DNA from: Sipunculus nudus
Lineage: Eukaryota > Annelida > Sipuncula > Golfingiida > Sipunculidae
Assembly (NCBI GenBank): GCA_026874595.1
Contig: CM049308.1
Location: forward strand, 79,034,124 to 79,098,123
Direction of reading: 5' to 3'
Length of the DNA: 64,000 bases
A model generated the notes under the pieces. That model saw nothing but the letters and a program-made list of their open reading frames with translations, ran no database searches and was not told the origin of the DNA. A program made the translations under genes and the position numbers. The number at the start of each line of letters is the position of its first letter. The stretch's first letter is position 1. Below are positions 49,136 through 61,692 of the stretch, one piece after another.

Positions 49136-49144
49136 CAGATATAT
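49070..49144. repeat. (TA)n tract flanked by inverted ATCTGAATT/AATTCAGAT arms
   Basis: TATCTGAATTATATA on the left is the exact inverse of TATATAATTCAGATA on the right, around a pure TA core. The whole 75 bp can fold as one hairpin. Confidence 0.9.
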
Positions 49145-49829
49145 GTTATATATTAATTGCATAACCACTAATGGGAGAAAGGGGAGCTTATGTGCTTTTC
49201 GGTCAAGACAAAGCTTTAAAATATGAGTAAACATTTCTTTAGAACGTCGCGGTAGGTAATTCAAAATTACATACATAAGGTATGTTTTCGTACGAAATTA
49301 TTACAGCTTGCTGAAATGTGTGGCATGTTACACCATGCATGATATCATAATGATATCGTGTAAGTCACGCTTTTCTTAGCACCCGACACATAAACATATT
49401 GTGTATAACGTTTTTGCACAATTAATGAGCGCCAGGCTTGCAAAACGAATCAAGTGCTCGCACGCTTTGATTAATGCATGGCATTACAAGCCAAAGCCTT
49501 GTTCCGCACACCCTTCACGGAATTTGGTGGTGTACTCAGAAAGGGGGCAAGTATATACCAGTCATATCAGCCTATCCTTTAAAAAAATGTCCCACATTCA
49601 CGACAAGAAAACGCACGCTTCCTCTGGAGTTACGCTTTTATTTTTTTTTATGTTTCTTCAGGTGTGTTTTTTCCACCAAACACAGCGTAGTGGGATCTGG
49701 TACGCTCATTTCTATTGTGGTTCATATGGAGTTCAAATAGCTTAGCATATTAACTCAACATCAAAGTCGTGTAACGGGTAATGATCCATAGAGTTATAAC
49801 ATTCTTCGGATATCTGTAAGACTCTAAGA

Positions 49830-49832
<3 letters not shown>

Positions 49833-49877
<45 letters not shown>
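49833..49877. repeat. (TC)n microsatellite
   Basis: An uninterrupted TC run followed by a short CA run. Confidence 0.95.
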
Positions 49878-49881
<4 letters not shown>

Positions 49882-50053
49882 CACACACGCACACATATAT
49901 TTTAAGTTCTATATCGATATTTTTGTCAAAAGTTTTGGTTGGGCCTTCTTCGGTGCCTCCAGGTCCAAAACCATCGATTAGTTTTCCCTTTTTTTCTTCT
50001 GCAATGATTTGAAGGATTCACTTTTGATTTGCACCTGCTATTTATCGCTCAGT

Positions 50054-50079
50054 GGGGGGGGGGGGGGGGGGGGGGGGGG
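50054..50079. repeat. Run of 26 G
   Basis: A homopolymer; its true length is uncertain because such runs are hard to sequence. Confidence 0.8.
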
Positions 50080-50256
50080 CTTTGGGCTTGCAAACATCTA
50101 GTTATTTCTTTCAAGTAATCTGTAGGTAAATTTTCATCATAGCATCCTACAGGAGGAAACGTTTAGGAGATAAACCCCGACACAATATTTTGACTGTTTT
50201 CGATTATCGATCCGAGAACCGAATCGACAGGCAATTATTGATAATCGGACTTCTTC

Positions 50257-50258
<2 letters not shown>

Positions 50259-50308
<50 letters not shown>
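50259..50308. repeat. (AT)n microsatellite
   Basis: About 25 AT units 180 bp after the G-run. Confidence 0.95.
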
Positions 50309-50311
<3 letters not shown>

Positions 50312-50689
50312 TGAACTTTTAGTTATTCAAGATACATATTACAAGGAGCGACAAATTTCTGGTACATGCACGGAGGATTTAACGGCGACTTATCCTGAAC
50401 AATTTTGTATAAATGTACCGAGTCTTTTACCCACCGCAATATCTTCAAAAATGTGTGGTTTTAAACCTTTATGGTAACCTAGACACCTGTGATTTTATTT
50501 GACTATTTTCAACTTAATAGTTACAGAGCTTTATGGCCTTATAAACGAAAACATTTTATATTCATTTCAAAACTTTGAAAAAGCATATATAAACGATTGT
50601 TCTGCTCAACTCTCGGAAAGCCGCCTGTTAACGATTTGTTTCTGATTTTCGTAAATATTGCTATGATATTGTTACGTTTTCTTTTCCGG

Positions 50690-50985
50690 TTTTTGCATAA
50701 TCCCATTCCGGTTAGGACTTCGTGACAGGGCGGAAACACTATAAATTAACTGATTATCCTGGGGTCAACTAGGCTCAGCGTACCGCACCTGCGGTTTCTG
50801 GGTGTGTAACGTACAGGAATCCCGAAAGGCGCACTCGTAAGTGAGTGAAATACGAGTTTGGTGTAATGCCTCTCCATCAAACTTGCAGAACGCTTCCTGG
50901 GGGCTGCTCGACTGTATACGACTGACTTTGAACACGATCTCCCGGCTTTGGGCCCAGTGCTGTATATCCCTGGACCAGGTAAACC
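50690..50985 (-). mobile_element. SINE family S1, diverged copy
   Basis: Shares CCATTCCGGTT, CGTGACAGGGC, ATCCTGGGGTCAACTAGG and AAAGGCGCACTCGT with the 17 kb copy, with many substitutions, which suggests an older insertion. Confidence 0.6.
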
Positions 50986-52738
50986 TATTAAAGTACCTTA
51001 AAACGATTGGCGTATTATCGTTCGTGATTGCCCTGTTCCAGTGTGGAAGGAGTCCGCCATCCGTGAAGCGCAATGTCAGCGGAACCACCATGTGTATAAA
51101 TGTAACAATATAAGCAAATATAGACTTTTTTTAATGCGTAACAGCTATTCTGCTCTGTTCACTCTTTGAATTCTCTAATAACGGACTCCGCCTATCAGAG
51201 GAATTTCAAGCAACTTTGAACGAGCAATTAGTTTTAAAGTACAGTTAGAATACTAGTATACACTGTTGGCAGTATTTTTCCAACTAACCATATATCTTGG
51301 CCAAATATGTTTACCATATACATTATCCGTACAACCAGTAAACTTAAGATTAATGGTTATCGATAGGAAACTATAGATATCCATTTATAATACCCTGAAT
51401 GTTGCTTGATTTGTCATAAAATATTAATCCAATCAGCTCTGTTTATGCGTTGATTCACATAAATCCATACTGATATAGTCATTCAAAGCATGTATACGTT
51501 TACAGTGTGTGCAGGCGACATCATGTTGCATTTTGTTTGGACATATTGTTCAAGGACCATGAAATCCCTTTAATACATGTACACTTAAAACGTAGGGGTG
51601 TCGAATCTCCCAATTATGATCCCCAAACGGGGAGTCGGAGGGTGGAAATGGCTATGATTGTCATAACACAGCACTGAACTGCCCCAGGCGAGTGCATGCT
51701 GACCATCCGTGAAATATCAGGCCTTGAGCAGCTCCCTGGCAGCGGGACAGCCAGCTTGGACAAGGGCGTACGCTGACCACGCGTGAGCCGGGCCGGATGC
51801 GGGATATATCTATAGGTTTCTTCAAAGACCGAGTGATCGCAATGGAACCGAGCGAAAAGGGGTGATGTTTACTTTCTTTGAAATAAAGCCAAGGTCAGAA
51901 ATAATATCATGTTGCCGAAAAATTCCGGTTTTGTTTTTGTAAATCAGTAAGATTTATAATCGTGTTTTCCATTCGAAGGACTTACTAAAGCCTATCCGCA
52001 AAATATTTGACCCAAACATTGATGTAAAAATACATGTCTAATTTCATGAAAATCCCAGATGCAAACATTCATATGTATCATCCTTAATTAGGTCAGTTTG
52101 TGGCACAAAGGAGTCAAAGTAACCATGTAATAAAAAAAAAAGAAAAAAGTTATGGGAACTAGCGAAACAACAGGAGAAAAAAAATGTTGCGATTTATTGG
52201 CCTGCTCCAGTTTCTCACGGTTCACAAATATGCGATGTATCTGATGCCTAAAAGAGATATCTGCAACGAGACCTGGGCCAAAGCAGCTGCATGCCTCTGA
52301 CTCATATCATCTAATTACTCAAATATGTCCTTTCCCGATGCGCCTTACGTAAAGGGTATTGTTTTCCTGCCTTCGTGGGGAATGGCACAAGGACACCCGT
52401 ACACTATTGTTATATCTGTACTGTTTGCAGCATACTTGTATAGCCATAAAATGTTTACTCATGTTAAGCTTGCAATGATTAATACGGCAGAGTCAGGCGT
52501 CATTGCATGACTGACATAGACGCGTTACATACATGCATGCAGCAGGAACATCTTTTGGCAAACCGCCTGACGGACTGCCAGTTGTATTTGACATAGACAC
52601 AAGCACGCAGACACACTCTGATTGCTTTATTAAAAGCTACTTGATCTGGACTTGACGAACCTATTAAAATAATGTGTGTATAATGAACATATTGTTTTCA
52701 CAAATACTCTTTTGCATTCCCAATCATGACGTCCATGC

Positions 52739-53060
52739 ATGACGACAACTAAAAAACCAAAAAAGGATCTCAGCACGAACAAAGAATTACAGGGAGGATG
52801 GTGTTGTACAGGGACTGTTTATCCCAAAGGCGAGATAAATTCCTCCAAGGAGGTTATGTTTTCATTCATGTTTGTCTATATTTCTTCTGTTTGTTGGTTG
52901 GTTGGTTTGTCTATATGCGCAGGATTACGCGAACCGTTGTATACGAAAATGTGGGTAGATGGAGGACATTGGCTGGAAAGTCCCCATAAATTATTGTGCT
53001 GATCCGGACAATGAGGAGGATTCAGTGAGATTGTTTTGGTTTGGAACTGTGGAAATATGC
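52739..53060 (+). repeat. Probable repeat-derived sequence with the GGAGGTTATGTTTTCA motif
   Basis: CCAAGGAGGTTATGTTTTCA, a TTGGTTGGTTGGTTTGTC stretch, GCAGGATTACGC and GGTGCTGATCCGGA-like parts follow one another. I recall this order from a repeat seen in many animal genomes. The open frames across it (52739-53002 and 52798-52989) are not convincing genes. Confidence 0.35.
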
Positions 53061-54029
53061 CTTACTGTGTGTCACTCTAGTTTGTGTGGATACCATGCAT
53101 GCCGCAGGATCAGCTTTTAATAACAAGGAGGATATTTTTCAACAACTGTTACAATTTTATAACCATTAAGGAACGCTAACCAAACATACCTCCTATTTTA
53201 CCTCCACCGAGGGAGAGAAAGTTCCTCTGCGTGCATGCACAGGTGGAACCTAATTGGAACCGCTTTGAACTGGAGACAGTGCTGACCGGTGATGGGTTTG
53301 TGAACCTTAAGTCACACACATATCTCTTAACTGACACACATTTATTATGCTTATACTTACCACACACCAAACCCTGCATGACCAAAGTCCTGGCAATATT
53401 CCGGATTTGGCGGAAGTGGCGGAGGTATGCGATCTCTGAGTGCTGTATATTTTTTGTAAATTCTGCATATGTTACATAGGCGATTCGAAAGCTTCTTGTA
53501 ATGCACATACGTTTGAATGCAGGCTAGCTATATATGACAGTCCTTGCTTGCTTGCACAGGGAATTCATGACAAGAAACTTACAAAGCATTATCAGACCAT
53601 AATATTTACAATTAAACATGCCTGCTGTTTGAATGATCTGAGAGACGTTTGCCCTTGGTTTCCACAGGCAAAGCCACAGCTCTTGTCCTGTTCATGGACA
53701 ACTTACAATGTCGCCTACATGTCACAGCACTCAGCTTAGGTCAACCCGGTCCAAAATGAGACCGATATGCACTGCTCATTATGCGCAAAGAGTCACAGAA
53801 AGAGAAATGAACATATCATATATTCATATATTTAACACATCCCTGGCCTATTATAGAAAATCATTGTGAGTACAGTTTTATCAGGACATCTATGAAATGA
53901 TATTTACCTGTGATATTTTCTATCATGTCTTAACTAACATTTCTATTTCATTTTTATGCGTATCGCACTCTACAACAACTAAGGGAAAAAGATATGATCA
54001 CGCACATACACATGCACACACGCAAGCAA

Positions 54030-54074
<45 letters not shown>

Positions 54075-57000
54075 AGTTGTATACATCAAGTCAGACAAAC
54101 AATCCTTTACAATGGATGATGTTTGGGTCTGTAGATCGATTCTGCAGGACTTATGCCAATGGGAGACAGACAATTAGCTTTAAACGACCCCCTAGACTGT
54201 CGTGTGGTAAGGAGATAACGAGGTGCACGATCCTAATGACATCCCTAAAGAAACAAGAACGGCCTTGGGAGGTTATGAGGCACAAAACTTAACCTAACTA
54301 TACTTGTACATATAAACGGCTGTGCATCAGGCGGGATGCCTGCAGTGGTACATTCTTAAAAAAAATTGTTCTCAAAAAGTAAAAAATGTAATGATCTGTT
54401 CCTTATGATTAAAACATACCTGACATTTTGCCGTGTACCTGGACGACATGCTAACTGGGAGACAGAACGTGAGCTTCTAAATGTAAAACTATAGGTAAGG
54501 ATCCGCAGTAAGAATTTAAACACAAACCCATTGCCCAGAGCAGTTCAGACAGGATCCCCGGCCCGTCGAAGGCACAAAAGACAGTCTCTGCCATGGAGAC
54601 TGCCGCGGTTAGTTTTAATAACTATTTGTGCAATACATGGAAAATAAATAAGTTTATTAATTTGAGGAATGACTGAATAATAGGGCAGGCCCCCCCCCCC
54701 CCCACCTCATAAAACCAGGGTTTATTATTAATACTAGTTTTCTAAATTTGCAGTTAATTTTCCACACATCTTTTGCAAAACCGTATTCCGTCAGCTGTGT
54801 AGACAAAATATCCACAAAAGAAGATAAGATAATGTTTAGAAGCAGCTTATTAGTTTGAAACTGCTATTTATAAAACAGTTTGTGCAAAACGACTCATGTT
54901 CCAAATATACACATGCTACACCCAATCCCCCCTGAAAATCGAGTGTCTCAAATATAGTTCAGGGGAAAAAAATCAGAACATATCAGCTAGTCAGCGATAA
55001 ACCGCAGACAAATTCACGGTAACGACAAAATTCGTCAAAACAACTTATTTTTCTGTCGTTTAAGTGAAATTCGCAGGCCAGAAGGGTGCAAAAGACTCAG
55101 AACCCAGACAACTCAAACCGCAGTCAGTATGTGTGTATAACCCGCACCACCCATGGTTGTAACCAAGGACAAATCAACTGGGAGTCAAGGGGTTTATTTA
55201 TGTAAGGAACGTCCCTCATTCTTAGGAAATGATTATTTCTAGATAAAAAAAAAATGACTGGCGCCACCTGTGCAAGTGGTAAAGTGCACTGAGAATGTTC
55301 GAGAATTATAATGCACGGATTCAGTCTAAATAACTTTTGCCTTTCATTTGTATTATACAAGACCTTTTATACTGTGAATAATGTTATCATGGTTGTTGTC
55401 GGTGTTACTGTGATCCTTGATGTGTATGTGTCTGTTTATTTAAACGGAGCCACAAAACTAAACAGCAGACAGATATACTTATTAAGACGTACGTATCCCA
55501 AACGGATTGAAAAAATACTAAAAAAATCAGAATAAACAATCAAAGTACTCAATATAAAGATATATCCCGTAGTTCGAATTGTTTCTTTGTAAAAATACAT
55601 AATATCACCATAAAATATAATAACATTCAGTGAAATACTGGATCTAGATAATTGAGGAAATCCTTAAATCCTTTTTATTTTTTCTAAAACTATAAATATT
55701 ACTTATACTAAATAGAACATGCACATATATGCCCGGCTGGAATTCATATATTTCCTTCTGTTTACCGCTTGTGGTTGTATGAGTGGAAACCGCTTATTAT
55801 ATAAATCTTATCTGGTCATGCTCCGTAAACCACAGCTTCCTCCTGTCACGTGACTGACGACAGCGCGTGCTCATCTTAACGACCACCACTTCAAATGTGG
55901 TAAGACCATAAGGTCTTCAAAGATGGTGACAGCCCATGAACACTGTTTGTTTTCTTTGCTTGTTTGTTGGTGTCGTAAGTATACTGAAAAAAAAACTTAA
56001 CCATCGAGGACAGGTTTAGACTGGCAGCTGATGGATTGCACTGTCCATTGTTTACGTACAAGACAGAGAAAAAACCATGGGGTTGTTTGCAAAATATATT
56101 TTTCTTTGTACTTTTCATCTAATACATTGTATTTTGACACAATTTTGCATCTTCAATATGAATTTTAAACGTTTTAGAGAATAATCTCCGGCCTATCCCC
56201 TGTGTAGTACACAGATCTCAAACTGAAATCTTTATAAACTGTTAAACCCCACAATTGGCAAACGTTAACAATTAAGGCTAAGAAAGCAATCTCTTTCAGT
56301 CCGGTACGATAACTTTTCGCCCTGCTAGCTATCTCTCTCTAACAAACATTGAACGTTTTGACTCTCTTGTCACTGCAATTATTGAGAGACTTTTCCAGAA
56401 ACGAACGTGATTACACCGTTTCCGAGGATCTGAATACCTTTATATTGTTCGAGTAAAGTTAACAAAGGAAGCCCATTGTCAAACTTCTAGCACTCTGCAC
56501 ATGTAGAATAAAAAATCGAGATATCAAGCATGACAGTGTTTAAAGCTTTGTACAGTAGTGAATACGTGTATATATATAACCATATTTGAACGGAAAATCG
56601 AAATCCCTACAGCAAGAATTAGGATAATCTCTGTGGATTATAAACGTAACTTTAGTGTTCTTTCCGAAGATTTTTTTCACTCTCGATCGGTAAAATGTCA
56701 CAATAAGCGCAACACATTATTCATTTTACGTATGGAAGGTCTGTACAGTGCATAATCAGGTATAAAACCAGGTACACGTGTCTGTGATGTATTCAACATA
56801 GTGTTTTCGATTATTTTTTTTACGCAGGTGTGGCCCGTGCAACCATGTGGCGGCAGTTCCGGCAGTTGCTTGTTATGATTAACGAGGTAGTCTCTCCATT
56901 CTTATGTTTCATGGTTCTGGGTACAGACAAGCGCTAAAACACCAAAGACCGCCATAGTCTTTAATCATACTTTAAGTCGATTTCCTGTTGCTGGTTCAGC

Positions 57001-58290
57001 GGCTGAGTAAGTCGATTAGCAGTATGTGATTCAGCCGAGAGCAGCACCATTCACACTGGCATGCTCTGTGGATGTGTCCCCTGTTGCAAGATATACGTTT
57101 TTTCTGACTTCAGACTATATTCTGTACACATGCCCACGACGTGTGCCACTGACCTTCAGTGCGAGTCATTTCTCTCACCAGTTTCCCGTTCAAAGCTCAA
57201 TAATCACCGAGGAATAGGGATATTTAGACCAGAAATGCTTCACTCTCGCTCACACACCTGTTTCAGCGATATTTCTTATTTGGTTCATACAATATCCGTT
57301 ATGACAAGATAAAGACTTCCACCGACCCCACCCATACCGGAAAATCGTCCTAAATATTATACCATAGTATACCTGAATCTTGTGGTTTGAAATATTTACC
57401 AATATACAGGATGAACAAGGAGTAGTCTTCATTAGGTTGGCAATTCCTGAAGACCATAAAAAATCTTCAGAATTACTCGGAGGTGTAATAGCCCAGAGAC
57501 ACTCTGGTCTTGAGAAGTCCTCTAGTTCCGCTAGCTTATAAAAGAGCTTTTGATTTAGGCGAAAGACCCAGTACCAAAGACTGTTAAAGGTATATATCAT
57601 TTTCCGCCTGTCTGCCATGAAAATTAAAACACCATGAGCAATCGCTGGCTTCAGATGAAGTAAAATTGTGAGATAAATTGATAATGAACGTCTCATTTAC
57701 CTCCTTTTTCTTTTATGAAAAGTTATTAACTTTAAAATAAAAATCGCCAAAGAAACCAGACCTATATATGGCCCTTAGACGGGTGTTAATAAAGACATGT
57801 AAGATGTCCATGTGACCTACAATAGTTTGACACTTCATCAACTCCACTTTTTATAACCCTGACACACATGTCGACACGAGCAACTTTATACTGTAAGACA
57901 TACTTCTACCCGGCTCTAAACAACAAAACCTTCACAAACACGACTAGAACTCGATGTTTTTTGTGAAACACATCTGCCCGACCCGACAGATAATCAATCT
58001 ATCCTAACAGAGGTTTTCGAGGAATAACATTACAAGAGCTTATGTTATGTTATATTGAGTCAGTCGGTTTCTCATATACAATCTTTTGAACGGCTTGTCC
58101 TTAACTTCCGTTTTTGGTGTATAATTAACCAGGGTGGGCCTCGAGTAAAAATCAGATGTACAAGTTTGAGTATTCCGGGGCAACCAGATGTGTTGCATTA
58201 AATTTAATACGACCTCAAGTTGGTTATGACATGATTGATGGTGTCACGGAGAACGTATGTCACTGAACACATATTTCTTTGAAATTTTAC
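53061..58290. other. No gene seen; AT-rich spacer
   Basis: Holds a TA microsatellite at 54032 and a C-run at 54690-54703. A 148-codon minus-strand frame (57250-57696) has a hydrophobic start but no recognisable domain, and is treated as chance. Confidence 0.5.
54032..54071. repeat. (TA)n microsatellite
   Basis: About 20 TA units preceded by a short CACACA/CATGCACA tract. Confidence 0.95.
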
Positions 58291-58849
58291 ATCCGCGTGG
58301 AAGTGGCATCGCTGTAGACCGTGCGTTTGTTTAATGGCCTCCCCTACATTGCTTCCTCTGGCAATGTGGCGCATTTTTCAGCAAATTTAACGAGTCAACC
58401 GCAACCTCCCGCCCCTCCCCTCAACCTTTTATCCGGGGGGGGGGGGGGTGGTGGTGGTGTAATTATCCACTCTGCTATTCAGTTAATATTTATATTTTCG
58501 AAATGAAATATATTAATAATTAGAATTATTATGAAATATTACAAATCTAAACCTGGTAAGAAGTAACCTATATATACGGGAAGCATAATACCTAAATCCG
58601 CATGGAAGTGGCATCGCTATAGACCGTGCGTTTGTTTAATGGCCTCCCCTACATTGTTTCCTCTGGAAATGTGTCGCATTTTTCAGAAAATTTAACGAGT
58701 CGACCGCAACCGCCCGCCCCTCCCCTAAACCGTTTATCGGATCGGGGGGGGGGGGGTGTTATTAGAATTTTTATGAAATATTATAAAACTAAACCTGGTA
58801 AGAAGTAACCTATATATATATACGGGAAGCATAATACCTTAATCCGCAT
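58291..58849. repeat. Tandem duplication, units of about 305 and 246 bp with internal G-runs
   Basis: Unit 1 (58291-58595) and unit 2 (58596-58841) share GGAAGTGGCATCGCT, TTTAATGGCCTCCCCTACAT, TTAACGAGTC and the end AAACCTGGTAAGAAGTAACC. Each has a G-run after TTTATC. A few bases of a third unit follow (58842-58849). Confidence 0.9.
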
Positions 58850-59089
58850 CAACATGTTTTTCTGGGATAATTTTTCATACGTGTAAAGCAGTGTAAACCT
58901 TTCTTGTCCAAAGGTTGCAGGAGCTATTCCGCCGACTACCTGCGTAAAAAGTAATGCCTTACCTTGTTTTGATTTTGTATGAGACAATCAAAAATATGAC
59001 AAAACAGATTACAGCGTTTACGAATTATTCCTTGTCTGAGAACTGATAATAAAAAAGCTAGACAAACTTATGACGTCAGTCAATTGAAG

Positions 59090-59820
59090 GTGACGCGCGA
59101 CCGAACATTGTGACGTCTTTGTGACGTCACTGTTGTCTAACGAACACAAAACGCAGCCATAGACACTGAAAGTGTACCATGGAGGAATGTACTGTCCAGC
59201 AGTGTCGATAAGACGCCAACCACGGTATTTCAGCATAAATAAGGCAAAAGAGTCGCAAAGTAAATTCGTTTTACATGACATAGAACTACTTTACACAAAA
59301 TTCAACGCATTTTAACGGACTACATTGGCTCCTTTTCACCACTTGTGTATTTCCGCTGTCAGTGTACATGGTTATGCCGCGCGGTGCATTATTAAGTCAG
59401 ATTTTGACTCCAACAATCCCCAGACAGCAGTGTCGTACTCTTGAGAGTCCGAGTCTGCGCAGTGTGTGGCCAAACAGAAGAGATTCGTTTTGAGTAGAAA
59501 CGACCTCTGGCGGAAGGGTGTGATTGGCTTAGAGCAGCGGTGTTTTAATAGAGCGGGGTACCAGTCTAGCTTTATGACCGAAAGGGTCAAAGTTTTGCGT
59601 TGTCGCAGTCACTGACCGTCGCCGGCTACCTCAAAGAAACAAGTCAGATGAGTATACATTGCGGAGACAACGAACCCTTCCATTTCACTATAATCAAATA
59701 ATCCTATGATTTTACATAACCATAAAACCATATAAAATTGGACGCATGTCATCTCCACTTTGGGACTCGCCAACATTGGGGCCTGAGCGTCCCGGACTTT
59801 CAAATATTCTTACCAATGAA
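59090..59820. repeat. Dispersed repeat R1, copy 2
   Basis: Same orientation and block order as the copy at 2640-3540, including TTGTGACGTCTTTGTGACGT, GTCACTGACCGTCGCC and GGGCCTGAGCGTCCCGG. No coding capacity is recognised. The spacing between blocks differs by indels. Confidence 0.5.
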
Positions 59821-61045
59821 TGCCCTGCGCAAGTATCGTATGGTTCATAAGGGGAGGCCAATCCCCAGTTGAATCAGTGCAAAGATATCACTATGCATGG
59901 TTAGATTTATGTTTACTGGCAATGAAGCTTATCTGAAGTAGATTTCTATATACAGGAAAGGGTTAGCGATGTCGGGAATTTTTTTTTCTAGCATCAGAAG
60001 GAACCTTTGATTTATGGTATGGGTCTTCCCGTTCTCCCGAATTAGAACAATGGACATCCAATGCCTCAAATGTTAAGTTATGCAAACTTTAAGGGGCCCA
60101 ATAACCTTCCTGACCTGTATAAACTAAAGGTAATCCCTTGGACCTTTTATAAAAATAGGCCGGAAAACGTGGATATCACCGCACGCAGGCTGCTTGTTTT
60201 GTTTATATCAACGTGTTTGCAACATGTGGGGGCCCGCCAAAATAAACAAAACAAATTCAACAAGGGCATCTGGCAGCAAGTCAGATAAGCCAGAGCTTTG
60301 CAAATGGCGTTTTTCAACAAGTGACCTTTCTACCTTCGCATATATGCAACCCACCACCTTAGGTTACATGTTTTTCTCGTTTGTCAACATTGCTGTATCA
60401 ACATGTTGTTGATTAACAAGTTCATACATCCTTCACGAAGGCGTTATAAGAACTTTTCACAACATAGATTACCCTTAGATCATTACAATAAACACATAGG
60501 AAACCAGAAATCACATAAATTCATTTTCAAAAGGTAGGTGTCAGAATCTGCACCTTTAATTGTAGTCTGCACACGGCAAATTGTCCTGTGTACACATCAT
60601 ATGTATATTCGTACGTGTGTGACAATATTTTTTGTCCTCTGTTTTTGTAGAGTGCACTACACATATAAGTATTAGTATTAGTTTAGAATTTATAGAAAAG
60701 GTAAAATTAATTTTTATAGAAGTTCTAATTAAGCTTTACTATCTATATTTTTCGACAATAGGCTAGGGATGTATTAAAGGAGATACAAATATTTTTATCA
60801 TGCCGCTGGCTGAGGGCTGTACGGAACGTGTAAATATTAATTCAAAGTCACTATCAACTGAATGTGAACGCAAAAACGGTACTTTTAAAAGGTTTGCTTC
60901 TTATTGTTGCTGACAACATTACATGTTACTTATATAAGGTAGCAAGCTTGTTACCCAACAGGGGATTTTATTGCTCAGAGCGCGACATAAAAATAATTTT
61001 AGGCAACCACCGGCCAAAGGTCGCTCAGATGAGTCCTTTATATGA

Positions 61046-61237
61046 TTATAGCTGCTTTACTGTGGCGTGACTATGACTGTCAGCATCTACCATCCCAGCT
61101 GGCCCGCCATCTTCTTTGTTTACATCGGCTGTCAAGGCCAGTGCTGTCGTCATCGGCATATTTCGGTCAACGTTCTGTCCTAGCAGACAGATAGCGGATG
61201 TTGTCCCGTCGTTACCAGTATAAAGTACCTCTGGCAT
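61046..61237 (-). CDS. Candidate small ORF of 63 aa with upstream TATA box, unknown function
   Basis: The minus-strand ORF (MPEVLYTGNDGTTSAICLLG at its start) has balanced, GC-richer codons than the flanks. A TATATAAATAG lies at 61252-61262, only about 15-25 nt upstream of the ATG, which is too close for a normal 5' UTR. No signal peptide, membrane span or known domain was seen. It may be an exon fragment or chance. Confidence 0.22.
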   Translation of the reverse strand: MPEVLYTGNDGTTSAICLLGQNVDRNMPMTTALALTADVNKEDGGPAGMVDADSHSHATVKQL

Positions 61238-61628
61238 GGGTAATGAAGCATCTATTTATATACTCTGGAATCATGCTTTTAGATAAAGAAAGGTGTTAGT
61301 CATCAACTAGGGACGCAGAAACGGAAGTACATTGCTTATATATTGCCTTACAATGAATCACGCACACATACACACACATACCCATAGATCAATGGCGTGC
61401 CCATATATATGGAACCCCACTCATCCCGTTTTGAGAATAAGATGAACTTTGATTTAACTTATGAGAACTTGTATCGAATGTATGGTTTGAAAAAAACAAG
61501 CAGTTCGATATCGAATTTGAACAGATATAATACTCTGAAACTTCTACGGGAGACCGGAGAAAGAGTGAAACGTGCCCCTTCCAGGTGTGAGATCAGTCCT
61601 TCGATTTTTTTGTTTGTTTGGATGTATC

Positions 61629-61637
<9 letters not shown>

Positions 61638-61686
<49 letters not shown>
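61638..61686. repeat. (TA)n microsatellite
   Basis: About 25 TA units in otherwise unique AT-rich sequence. Confidence 0.95.

Positions 61687-61692
<6 letters not shown>

Larger units (their letters stand above)
46486..50689. other. No gene seen; microsatellite-rich spacer
   Basis: Short low-complexity frames only, with TA, TC and G tracts concentrated between 49060 and 50310. Confidence 0.5.

Noticed and set aside
57250..57696. 148-aa minus-strand ORF with a hydrophobic start
   Set aside because: No domain, no cysteine pattern, AT-driven codon use and no splice context. It is a length expected by chance in 64 kb.
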